DNA of 16,808 nt from an uncultured Clostridia bacterium (GTDB lineage Bacteria; Bacillota; Clostridia; TANB77; CAG-508). The notes below the pieces were generated by a model that saw only the letters and a program-made list of their open reading frames with translations, had not been told where the DNA came from and ran no database searches. The number at the start of each line of letters is the position of its first letter. Positions within the stretch are counted from its first letter, which is position 1. The stretch lies in assembly GCA_947628885.1 (NCBI GenBank), contig CANRBO010000011.1, positions 1 to 16,808 of the forward strand, written 5' to 3'. Below are positions 7,818 to 15,610 of the stretch, piece by piece. The position numbers were made by a program, and so were the translations under genes.

Positions 7818-9599
7818 ATGGGTGAAAAAATAAAAAACTCATCTAAGTTTTTGAAGAGAATAAAAGTCAAAGACTTAAGAAGAGTATTTGAAGCAGAAGA
7901 ATTTAAAAGCGTTAAAGACATAATCTACAATTCTGCAAAAGTTTTCAAAGATCAAATAGCATTTGTAATAAAACATAAAGAAAATGACGGCGTAAAATAC
8001 GAAAACGTTACATATAAAAGGCTTTTAGAAGATATTAATAAACTGGGAACTGCATTTTACTCAATGAAGTTATTAGGAAAGAGAATAGCTATAATCGGAA
8101 AAAATAGGTATGAGTGGGTTCTAGCTCATTTAGCAAATTTATTAGGGGGAATTATATCCGTTCCACTTGATAAAGATTTGCAATATGAAGAATTAGAGAA
8201 TTCATTGATTAGAAGTAAAGCAGATTGTATAGTATTTGATGAAAAACTAACAGAAAATGTTGATAAGATAAAAGAAGAAGGAAGAACAAATTTAACAGAT
8301 TATATATGCATGAGTCCTATAAAAGGATATTGTTCAATAGGCGAACTGGTTGACAAAGGTCAAAAGCTATTGGATAGTGGCAAAAAGGATTACATAAATT
8401 ATCAAGTAGATGAAAATGCAATGAGCATATTATTATTCACATCAGGAACTACAGCAAAGTCAAAAGCAGTAATGCTTTCACAAAGAAATATCGCATCAAA
8501 TATCTATGCAATGAGAGTTGCAGAAGATATTAGACCAACTGACACAAATATAGCATTTCTTCCATTTCATCATATATTTGGGTCAACATGTATGGTAATG
8601 ATGCTTGCATCAGGAGTAAAAACTGTATTTCCTGACGGATTAAGATATATTAAACAAAATCTAAATGAATATAAAGTGACTCTATTTGTAGGAGTTCCAG
8701 TTTTAGTTGAAGCAATCTACAAAACAATAATGAAAGAAATAGAAAAACAAGGTAAAACAAAATTAATAAAAGTAGCAACTGTAATTAGTAACATATTATT
8801 AAAATTACATATTGATATTAGAAGAGTGTTGTTCAAGCAAGTTATTGATGCTTTAGGTGGAGAACTTAGATTCGTAATATCAGGTGGAGCACCTGCGGAT
8901 GCTAAGATAGCAAAGGGATTCAATGACCTTGGAATAAAAACTGTACAAGGATATGGATTAAGTGAAACAGCGCCTGTTATTGCTGCTGAAAATGACAAGA
9001 TAATGAAACCAGGATCTGTTGGTGTGCCAATGATAAACGACGAAGTTAAGATTGTAAATAAAGATGAAAAAGGAATCGGAGAAATTACTGTAAAAGGACC
9101 AAATGTTATGCTGGGATATTATGAAATGCCTGAATTAACAAAAGAAGTCCTAAAAGACGGTTGGTTTTATACCGGAGACCTAGGATATTTGGATAAAAAA
9201 GGTGTGCTATACATAACAGGAAGAAACAAAAATTTGATAGTTTTGAAAAATGGTAAAAAAGTATTTCCTGAAGAATTAGAGACACTTGTAAATAGAATTG
9301 ATTTAGTAGAAGAATCAATGGTATTTGGTATGCCTGATGCAGATGATGAAAATGATATTATGCTTTCTGTAAAGGTATTTTACAATAAAGAAGTTGCATT
9401 AGAAAAATATGCAGAAAAATCGGAAGAAGAATTGTACAAAATTATATGGGAAAAAATAAAAGAATTAAATAAAACTTTCCCAAGATATAAGCATATTCAG
9501 AAGTTAATTTTGTCAAGTGAAGAATTGATAAAAACTACTACTAAGAAGGTTAAGAGACAGGAAGAAATGAAGAAGATTCTTGCTGGCGCAAGTATATAA
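7818..9599 (+). CDS. Long-chain acyl-CoA synthetase-like AMP-forming ligase
   Basis: A 593-residue member of the adenylate-forming (ANL) superfamily, probably activating fatty acids to acyl-CoA through an acyl-adenylate in the cytoplasm or at the membrane. Core motifs in order: ATP-binding TSGTTAKSKAV (208-218), the LPFHHIFG helix (248-255), QGYGLSETAP (377-386), GWFYTGDLG (448-456), the hinge GRNKNLIVLKNGKKVFPEELE region (468-488) and a C-terminal lysine cluster TTTKKVKR that would carry the catalytic Lys. The first motif is unusual: the family normally has SGTTGxPKG, while here the glycine, proline and final glycine are A, S and A. The P-loop lysine remains. It is followed by dapF after 20 nt, so the two are likely co-transcribed. 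Substrate chain length is inferred only from overall resemblance to the FadD/Faa group. Confidence 0.85.
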   Translation: MGEKIKNSSKFLKRIKVKDLRRVFEAEEFKSVKDIIYNSAKVFKDQIAFVIKHKENDGVKYENVTYKRLLEDINKLGTAFYSMKLLGKRIAIIGKNRYEWVLAHLANLLGGIISVPLDKDLQYEELENSLIRSKADCIVFDEKLTENVDKIKEEGRTNLTDYICMSPIKGYCSIGELVDKGQKLLDSGKKDYINYQVDENAMSILLFTSGTTAKSKAVMLSQRNIASNIYAMRVAEDIRPTDTNIAFLPFHHIFGSTCMVMMLASGVKTVFPDGLRYIKQNLNEYKVTLFVGVPVLVEAIYKTIMKEIEKQGKTKLIKVATVISNILLKLHIDIRRVLFKQVIDALGGELRFVISGGAPADAKIAKGFNDLGIKTVQGYGLSETAPVIAAENDKIMKPGSVGVPMINDEVKIVNKDEKGIGEITVKGPNVMLGYYEMPELTKEVLKDGWFYTGDLGYLDKKGVLYITGRNKNLIVLKNGKKVFPEELETLVNRIDLVEESMVFGMPDADDENDIMLSVKVFYNKEVALEKYAEKSEEELYKIIWEKIKELNKTFPRYKHIQKLILSSEELIKTTTKKVKRQEEMKKILAGASI

Positions 9600-9619
9600 A
9601 TTGAAAGGAAGTTGTTAAA

Positions 9620-10456
9620 ATGCTAAAATTTACAAAAATGCATGGATTAGGAAATGACTATGTATATGTTGATGCAATACATCAAGAAGTGGATGAACCA
9701 ATGGCTTTAGCAAAGTTTGTAAGTAATAGAAATTTTGGTGTAGGGTCAGACGGATTGATTTTAATATGTAAAAGTGAAATAGCTGATTTTAAAATGAGGA
9801 TGTTTAATAGTGACGGAAGCGAAGCCGAAATGTGTGGAAACGGCATCAGATGTGTTGGAAAATTCGTATATGACAAAGGTTTAACTAACAAAACAGAAGT
9901 AGCAATTGAGACACTAGCAGGAATCAAATATTTAAAATTAAATATAAAAGACAATAAAGTTGAAACAGCAAGAGTGGACATGGGAGAGCCAATATTTGCA
10001 CCAAATGAGATACCAGTTGTATCAGAAGATAATCCAGTAAAGAATTTGTACATAAGTGCAGAAGGTAAGGAATTTTTGATGACAGCCGTATCAATGGGAA
10101 ATCCACATGCAATCACGATTGTAGATGACGTAAAAGGATTTGATGTAGCAAAATACGGAAAAGTAATAGAAATAGATAAAGCATTTCCAAAACGCGTAAA
10201 TGTTGAATTTGCTCAGATTGTAGACAAAAGCAGAATAAAAATGCGTGTGTGGGAAAGAGGAGCAGGAGAAACTTTAGCCTGTGGCACCGGAGCTTGTGCA
10301 ACAGCTGTTGCCTGTGCAATTAATGGTTATACAAATAGAAATGTATCAGTAGAACTACTAGGTGGAGAATTACAAATTGACTGGAGCGAAGAAGATAATC
10401 ATGTATATATGACCGGTCCGGCTGTGACGGTATTTGAAGGAGAACTATACAATTAA
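9620..10456 (+). CDS. dapF: Diaminopimelate epimerase
   Basis: Converts LL- to meso-diaminopimelate, a late step of lysine synthesis and the source of the peptidoglycan cross-linking residue. The 278-residue length is typical. The two catalytic cysteines are present in their family motifs: Cys72 in EMCGNGIRC and Cys221 in ACGTGACA. The N-terminal FTKMHGLGNDY and GSDGLILI motifs match as well. AAAGGAAG lies about 10 nt before the ATG. It sits between the acyl-CoA synthetase and the membrane glycosyltransferase with short gaps and no terminator, so it is probably mid-operon. No other dap gene is visible in the window. The cofactor-independent two-cysteine mechanism is established for the family. 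Identification is very secure. Confidence 0.97.
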   Translation: MLKFTKMHGLGNDYVYVDAIHQEVDEPMALAKFVSNRNFGVGSDGLILICKSEIADFKMRMFNSDGSEAEMCGNGIRCVGKFVYDKGLTNKTEVAIETLAGIKYLKLNIKDNKVETARVDMGEPIFAPNEIPVVSEDNPVKNLYISAEGKEFLMTAVSMGNPHAITIVDDVKGFDVAKYGKVIEIDKAFPKRVNVEFAQIVDKSRIKMRVWERGAGETLACGTGACATAVACAINGYTNRNVSVELLGGELQIDWSEEDNHVYMTGPAVTVFEGELYN

Positions 10457-10473
10457 TTATAAAGGGGAAAAAT

Positions 10474-11487
10474 ATGTCTGAACTAAAGAAAAAAGAAAAC
10501 ATTGTAACATATTTAATAATATTTATAGTCAGTATTATTTTGTGTTTTAATTTTATAAAATTTCATATTGTACCTGATACATATAATGTAATGGTTCAGG
10601 AGGGGTATAATAGTTTAACTTTCCTTAAAGACGGAAGATTGATAACAAGTTTATATTTATATATAGGAAATATTTTACATATACCAGTTCCAGTGCTAGC
10701 AGTAGTTATGGGAATAGTAAGTTTGATTTGTCAAACTTGTGCAGTGTACATTATATATAAAGTGATATCAAATGAAAAAGATAATAAAATGACTAAATTA
10801 TTAATGTTCATGGGCTCATACATAATAATATTTAATCCATTATCAATAGAACATTTGGCGTATGTAGAAAGTGGAATTATATGTTTAGGCAAATTATTAT
10901 GTGTAATAGCAGCAAAAAAACTTATAATATCAGATAAAAAATTAATTACAATTATTGCTTTAGGAATTGCGTCGATATGCTATCAAGGAATATTAAATGT
11001 TTTCATAACTATCTCAATATTATTTATGGCATTACAGCATGAAAAAAATTTAAAAGATAAGATAAAACAATTATTATGGATAGGTATAGCATGTTTAATA
11101 TCACTTTTTATAATAATTGCAACGATAAAATTAGCAAATTACAGCTTGGGAACTCAAGATACGCGAATTGGTAAGCTAAATTTCAGTATAGATACATGGT
11201 ATACATTAAGGAATATTGTAAATCAAATATTAATATTTAATTGGAATTTATATCCAAAAGGCTTAATAATGATTTGTATTTTAGTCACGCTTATAATATT
11301 AATTTTGAAACAAAACTTTAAATATTTAATTAAATATGTATGTATAATTTTAACAACTATTTTAGCATGTGTTTTGCCAATTATTTTGCAAAGTGAAATA
11401 TCTATTGCAGCAAGAATTGTCTCATCTATTGGCTCTCTTATAGGAATATCAATAATTATGTTATCGGGGGGGGTACGGAACCAATAA
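10474..11487 (+). CDS. GtrII-like membrane glycosyltransferase, frame-interrupted N-terminal part
   Basis: A very hydrophobic protein with about nine or ten predicted membrane helices. An early loop, HIVPDTYNVMVQEGYN, is followed by KDGRL. This aspartate and GR pattern resembles the GtrII/Glucos_trans_II family, which moves sugars from lipid carriers onto surface glycans. The frame stops at 11487 (337 aa), nine codons after ATG 11458, because of a G8 run at 11466-11473. With one G fewer, the frame continues without a stop to 11914 and gives 479 residues, normal for this family. This part lacks the C-terminal domain and probably is not functional alone. AAAGGGGA precedes the start, and dapF ends 17 nt upstream. 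The family call is moderate: another multi-pass glycosyltransferase or a wzy-like polymerase is possible. Confidence 0.65.
   Translation: MSELKKKENIVTYLIIFIVSIILCFNFIKFHIVPDTYNVMVQEGYNSLTFLKDGRLITSLYLYIGNILHIPVPVLAVVMGIVSLICQTCAVYIIYKVISNEKDNKMTKLLMFMGSYIIIFNPLSIEHLAYVESGIICLGKLLCVIAAKKLIISDKKLITIIALGIASICYQGILNVFITISILFMALQHEKNLKDKIKQLLWIGIACLISLFIIIATIKLANYSLGTQDTRIGKLNFSIDTWYTLRNIVNQILIFNWNLYPKGLIMICILVTLIILILKQNFKYLIKYVCIILTTILACVLPIILQSEISIAARIVSSIGSLIGISIIMLSGGVRNQ
11466..11473 (+). repeat. G8 homopolymer, possible phase-variation tract
   Basis: Eight consecutive G in otherwise AT-rich coding DNA; I saw no other G run longer than five in the window. It lies exactly where the glycosyltransferase frame breaks. 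Seven G would encode SGGYGTNNTTQ and join the downstream frame. Such tracts change length by slipped-strand mispairing. A base-calling or assembly error is the main alternative. Confidence 0.7.
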
Positions 11488-11566
11488 TACAACACAAATT
11501 TTTGTAATAGCACTATCTTGTATAATTTTCGCAATTAATTCTTATATATACATATATAATGGAATA

Positions 11567-11914
11567 ATGTTGAATAAATCTAATAAATTAGAAAAACAAT
11601 ATTTAAAAAATATAACTGATGAAATTATAAGATACGAAAAAGAAACTGGAAAAAATATAAATAATATAGCAATATATTATGATAAAAAGAAGGATAAAAC
11701 ATTTTGTGATTTTAAGAATAATACATTTACTATAAAATCACTTTATACAAGTTATGCAAAATATGATGCTATAATTTATTATCTAAATAAAAAATTAAAT
11801 ATAGTAAACAAAGAAAGAAAATATGAACAATATTTTAAACAAAATAACTGGAACCAATTTTCTAAAAAACAGTTGATTTTTGAAGAAGATACGTTGCATC
11901 TATGTGTGTATTAG
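11567..11914 (+). CDS. C-terminal part of the GtrII-like glycosyltransferase, out of frame
   Basis: The open frame runs back from this ATG without a stop to the G8 tract. The upstream in-frame residues, QIFVIALSCIIFAIN, form a membrane helix that completes the transmembrane bundle of the preceding reading frame. The part after 11567 (115 aa) is soluble, lysine-rich and follows that last helix, as the extracytoplasmic tail of a glycosyltransferase would. The ATG at 11567 has no ribosome binding site and falls inside the continuous frame, so this is very unlikely to be an independent gene. I read 10474-11914 as one gene that is switched off or misread here. It ends with TAG at 11912-11914, with no clear terminator after it. 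Confidence 0.6.
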   Translation: MLNKSNKLEKQYLKNITDEIIRYEKETGKNINNIAIYYDKKKDKTFCDFKNNTFTIKSLYTSYAKYDAIIYYLNKKLNIVNKERKYEQYFKQNNWNQFSKKQLIFEEDTLHLCVY

Positions 11915-11942
11915 TTTAAATATTAATTAGAAAAAAGTTAAA

Positions 11943-12004
11943 TGTAAATAGGTTAAGGTCAAGTGAAAAAGTAAATGCAATTCTGTAAAGTGTAAATAAG
12001 TTAA
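11943..12004. repeat. Direct repeat pair TGTAAATARGTTAA
   Basis: TGTAAATAGGTTAA (11943-11956) and TGTAAATAAGTTAA (11991-12004) match at 13 of 14 positions and start 48 bp apart, in the leader region of spoIIID. A weaker relative (GTAAATGCAA) lies near 11971. They may be regulator sites. Confidence 0.4.
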
Positions 12005-12010
12005 ATAAAA

Positions 12011-12023
12011 GCCTATAATAGGC
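12011..12023. promoter_or_regulatory. Perfect palindrome abutting the spoIIID -35
   Basis: GCCTATAATAGGC has perfect 6-nt arms around one central A. It ends four bases before the -35 box at 12028. Loop geometry rules out an RNA hairpin, so a dimeric protein operator is the likelier reading. It is the most GC-rich spot in the intergenic region. Confidence 0.45.
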
Positions 12024-12027
12024 ATCA

Positions 12028-12056
12028 TTGACAAATCTTAAAAAATAATGTAATAT
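12028..12056 (+). promoter_or_regulatory. Sigma-A-like promoter of spoIIID
   Basis: A consensus TTGACA (12028-12033) and TAATAT (12051-12056) are separated by exactly 17 nt, about 38 nt before the SpoIIID start. This is the best promoter match in the window. In Bacillus subtilis spoIIID is read by sigma-E; no sigma-E-like boxes are apparent here. Confidence 0.6.
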
Positions 12057-12093
12057 ATAAGTATATACTTTTAATTTTAGGAGGTTAGACATC

Positions 12094-12348
12094 ATGCAGA
12101 TTATTAAAGAAGAACGGTGTATAGAAATGGGGAAGTATATGTTAGATCATAATGCTACCATAGCTCAGGTATCCAAGTATTTTAGGGTACCAACTAGTAC
12201 TGTGTATGACAATGTCACGAGACATTTGTATCTGATTGATACAATACTTGCAAGGAAAGTTGAGGAAGTACTGGCTTTCAATAAGCAACAAAGAGCAAAA
12301 AGAGGAGGAAATGCTTTTGCAAAGAAAGTGCAAGAGCAAAAACAATAA
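12094..12348 (+). CDS. spoIIID: SpoIIID-family sporulation transcription regulator
   Basis: A small DNA-binding protein (84 aa) that in endospore formers switches mother-cell gene expression after engulfment. A helix-turn-helix spans about residues 21-43 (ATIAQVSKYF, then STVYDNVTRHL), followed by the family layout of a second helix and a basic tail with NKQQRAKRGGNAF, equivalent to the RGGEAT region of the B. subtilis protein. AGGAGG at 12080-12085 supports the start. The recognition helix differs from the usual STVHKDVTERL: histidine and lysine are replaced by YDN, so its DNA target may differ. It is monocistronic, with its own promoter and a strong hairpin afterwards. Family membership is firm; whether it is the sporulation protein itself or a paralogue is less so. 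Confidence 0.85.
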   Translation: MQIIKEERCIEMGKYMLDHNATIAQVSKYFRVPTSTVYDNVTRHLYLIDTILARKVEEVLAFNKQQRAKRGGNAFAKKVQEQKQ

Positions 12349-12356
12349 AAATCTCC

Positions 12357-12388
12357 TTTAAGCCGGTGGAAATTCTCGCCGGCTTAAA
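12357..12388 (+). terminator. Hairpin after spoIIID
   Basis: TTTAAGCCGG (12357-12366) and CCGGCTTAAA (12379-12388) form a perfect 10-bp stem with a 12-nt loop. It starts 9 bp after the stop codon. The usual T tract is absent on the plus strand (TCATAATAAG follows), so it may stabilise the 3' end or terminate weakly. Confidence 0.6.
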
Positions 12389-12455
12389 TCATAATAAGCA
12401 TTAAATTCATGATAAATTAATTTTTAATAAAAAAATAAGGAAAGGAAAAAGTAAT

Positions 12456-13640
12456 ATGGAAGAAAATAATATGTGGAAAGAAAATTTTGAAAAATTGAAC
12501 AGTAGTGATCAGATGAGAATCTTGCAAGGCTCTTTTGATCTAGTTTCTCAAAAAATAAATAACGAAATAAATGCTGGAGTAAGAACTGGCAATTTAGAAT
12601 TAATAGATATTGCATATAATAAAATGTCCAATGGAAAAATTGTATTTGATGCCACAATTATAGATAAAACAACTGGTTTAGAGAGTCATGAATTTTATGA
12701 TGATGAACTTGATAAAATTGATTTAGACAAAGATAAGATAAATTCGCTAAAAATAATTGGCATGGATACTTTAGAATTAGAAAAAGACATTGAAGAAATA
12801 GAAGGATTAAAAGACAATCCTGAAAACATTTCTTTGGCTAATTTAAAAGAATTAGATAGACAAGTTAATGAAACTGCATCATCTCTTGGACTTTCAAAGG
12901 AACAAATCACATATTCTGCAACAGTAGATAGTAATGCAGAATTAAAAATAAAAGCAGATAGCTTGGGTGGTTCACAATACGATAGAATTAATGCTGATGA
13001 AAAAGTAAGTACACATTATAACATTGGCGAAATAATTGGCGGAGATTATAAAGCTTTCCAAATAATAAAAACATCTGAAAATACTTATAGATTAATGGGA
13101 ATAGATGAAAATGGATTTGTTGAAGAAATTAATGATGATAGAGTTGAATTTTTACACGGTGTAAATGCAGTAAGCTTAATGCAGGAAAATGGCGAAACAG
13201 TTGATGCTCCCGTATTGTGTGCTTTTAGAATTAAATCAGCAAGCGACATAGATAGGGAGCAGGTTATAGGTTTATGTGATAATGGAAGTACTGATAAAGC
13301 AACATTTTATGGTAGAGGTGCAATATCAACTGAGCAAATGATAGCTATTTCAGTGCCAAATAGGACTTATTCAGAAGACAGAGTAAATCAAAAACAAATA
13401 ATGGATACATTGGAAACTCCTTCTGAAGAAAATATGGATGTTATAAGAAAAGTAGCAGAGCAGTATGAAATAGATCCAAATGATTTACTAAATGAAGTGC
13501 GTAAGGAGTTTCCTGATTTTGAAAATGCTTCAAAAGAAGACATAGAAAGATGTGCAAAAGATATTGCAGAATATATGGCAAGGGAACAAGATCATTTGCA
13601 TCCAGAAAGAACAATCGGACCTGAAAATCCTAATGTTTAA
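12456..13640 (+). CDS. Hypothetical acidic cytoplasmic protein
   Basis: I do not recognise this 394-residue protein. It has no signal peptide, membrane segment or cysteine cluster and is rich in Asp, Glu, Asn and Lys. Three zones can be seen: an N-terminal helical and charged part (1-150, with runs such as DDELDKIDLDKDKIN), a central beta-rich part (about 160-310, with EIIGGDYKAFQIIK and NTYRLMGIDENGFVEEI), and a C-terminal helical part (about 325-380, with VIRKVAEQYEIDPNDLLNEV and a DIERCAKDIAEYM helix). AAAGGA at 12441-12446 fits the start. Its stop codon overlaps that of convergent uvrB in a shared TTAA. The central part could be a binding module, but no function should be assigned. Base use is like its neighbours. 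Confidence 0.85.
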   Translation: MEENNMWKENFEKLNSSDQMRILQGSFDLVSQKINNEINAGVRTGNLELIDIAYNKMSNGKIVFDATIIDKTTGLESHEFYDDELDKIDLDKDKINSLKIIGMDTLELEKDIEEIEGLKDNPENISLANLKELDRQVNETASSLGLSKEQITYSATVDSNAELKIKADSLGGSQYDRINADEKVSTHYNIGEIIGGDYKAFQIIKTSENTYRLMGIDENGFVEEINDDRVEFLHGVNAVSLMQENGETVDAPVLCAFRIKSASDIDREQVIGLCDNGSTDKATFYGRGAISTEQMIAISVPNRTYSEDRVNQKQIMDTLETPSEENMDVIRKVAEQYEIDPNDLLNEVRKEFPDFENASKEDIERCAKDIAEYMAREQDHLHPERTIGPENPNV

Positions 13641-15596
13641 TCTGTGATATTTTCAAGTTCCTTGATTTTATCACGAATCTCTGCAGCTTTTTCAAACTCC
13701 AAGTTTTGTGCATGATTTATCATTTCATCTGTTAAACGATTAATTGCATCTTCCAAAGATTCATCCTTATTGATTATGGTTGTATCAATGTCATCAACCT
13801 GATAGGTTGCCTTGATAGTTTCTCTAATCTCTTTTTGGATAGTCTTTGGAGTGATGTGATTTTTTATGTTATATTCTTCTTGAATTTTTCTTCTTCTATT
13901 AGTTTCGGATATTGCTTTATCCATTGAATCTGTAAGCTCATCAGCATACATTATTACTTTTCCGTCAGTATTTCTAGCAGCACGTCCAATAGTTTGAACT
14001 AAAGATCTTTCTGAACGCAAAAATCCTTCTTTATCAGCATCAAGTATGGCAACTAAAGACACTTCAGGAATATCTAATCCTTCTCTTAACAAGTTAATTC
14101 CAACTAAAACATCAAATTTACCCATACGCAAATCTCTGATGATTTCCATCCTTTCCAAAGCCTTTATATCAGAGTGCATATATCTTACTTTTATATCTAA
14201 TCCAGCTAAATATTTTGTCAAATCTTCAGCCATTTTTTTAGTTAAAGTAGTAACCAAAATTCTTTCATTTTTCTTAGTTCTTTCTGCGATCTCTGCAATC
14301 AAATCATCAATCTGATTTTCTACAGGTTTAACTTCAATTTTAGGATCTAATAATCCAGTAGGTCTGATAATTTGCTCTACAATTCTATCTTTTGAGTGCT
14401 CTCTCTCATACTCGGCAGGAGTAGCACTTACAAAAACAGCTTGATTAATCCTTTGCTCAAATTCTTCAAACTTCAGAGGCCTGTTATCAAAGGCAGAAGG
14501 AAGCCTAAAACCATATTCAACTAATGTTTCTTTTCTAGCTCTATCGCCATTGTACATTGCTCGAACTTGGGGAATAGTGGCATGTGATTCATCTACCAGC
14601 AATAGGAAATCTTTAGGAAAATAGTCAAAAAGTGTAAAAGGACTGCTTCCAGGTTCTCTGCCACTTATGTGTCTTGAATAATTTTCAATACCTTGGCAAA
14701 AGCCAGTTTCCTTCATCATTTCCAAGTCAAAATTTGTTCTTTCTTCTATTCGTTGAGCTTCAAGCAATTTGCCTTTATCTTTAAAATATTTAATTCTTTC
14801 ATCTAATTCTTGCTGTATGGTTTGTATAGCTCTTTGCATTTTATCATCAGTTGTAACATAGTGAGAATTAGGGAAGATCATAACATGATTTCTAGCTCCT
14901 TCTACTTTACCAGTCAAAGGATTAATAGTTTCTAATTTTTCAATTTCGTCTCCCCAAAAACTAATTCTAATAGCTGTTTCACTTTCATCAGAAGGATAGA
15001 CTTCAACAACATCTCCTTTTGCTCTAAAAGTGCCTCTCTTGAAGTCAAGCTCATTTCGTGTATATTGAAGACTAATTAATTTCCTCAAAAGCTCATTTCT
15101 TTCTTTTGGCATGTTAGGTCTTAAAGAGATAATCATGTTCTCATAATCAATAGGGTCGCCCAATCCGTAAATACACGAAACAGAAGCAACTATGATAACA
15201 TCTCTAGTCTCAAATAGGGAAGCAGTTGCTGAATGCCTTAATTTATCAATTTCATCATTAATAGAAGCATCTTTTTCTATGTATGTGTCTGAAGAAGGCA
15301 CATAAGCCTCCGGCTGATAATAATCATAATATGAAACAAAATATTCCACATTATTTTCAGGGAAAAATTCCTTGAACTCGCTATATAATTGACCTGCTAA
15401 TGTCTTGTTATGTGCTAAAACAAGTGTTGGTTTTTGTACTTTTTCAATTATATTTGCCATTGTAAATGTTTTTCCGCGAACCTGTAACTCCAAGAAGAGT
15501 TTGGAATTTCTTTCCTTCTTTTATTCCATTACTTAAATATTCAATTGCCTGTGGCTGGTCACCAGTTGGCTTATAATTTGATACTAATTTAAACAT
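13637..15596 (-). CDS. uvrB: UvrB excinuclease subunit, frameshifted in Walker A
   Basis: UvrB is the damage-verifying helicase-like subunit of the UvrABC nucleotide excision repair complex. From the ATG at 15596 the protein begins MFKLVSNYKPTGDQPQAIEY and reads to LLGVTGS; an extra C at about 15476 then shifts the frame. Downstream, in the shifted frame, the rest is intact to 13637: GKTFTMANII, the YYDYYQPEAYVP beta-hairpin, LLVDESH, FVSATPAEYE, QTIGRAARN and the C-terminal UVR helix pair (MINHAQNLEFEKAAEIRDKIKEL). Without the extra base the protein is about 659 residues, the usual length. The longest open frame alone (from a TTG at 15493) would lack the Walker A motif and could not be active. 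AGAGGAA precedes the ATG. RhuM-Fic lies 14 nt upstream, so both may share a transcript. The break is either a real mutation or a sequencing/assembly error. Confidence 0.9.
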
Positions 15597-15610
15597 TTTA
15601 TTCCTCTTTA

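Noticed and set aside
9682..10116. Long antisense frame (144 codons) within dapF
   Set aside because: It is a shadow of the secure dapF gene: Ser/Leu-rich, no family motif and no ribosome binding site.
15488..15493. TTG start for a short UvrB
   Set aside because: The N-terminal UvrB sequence is fully readable in another frame up to 15596, so this is a frameshift and not an alternative start.
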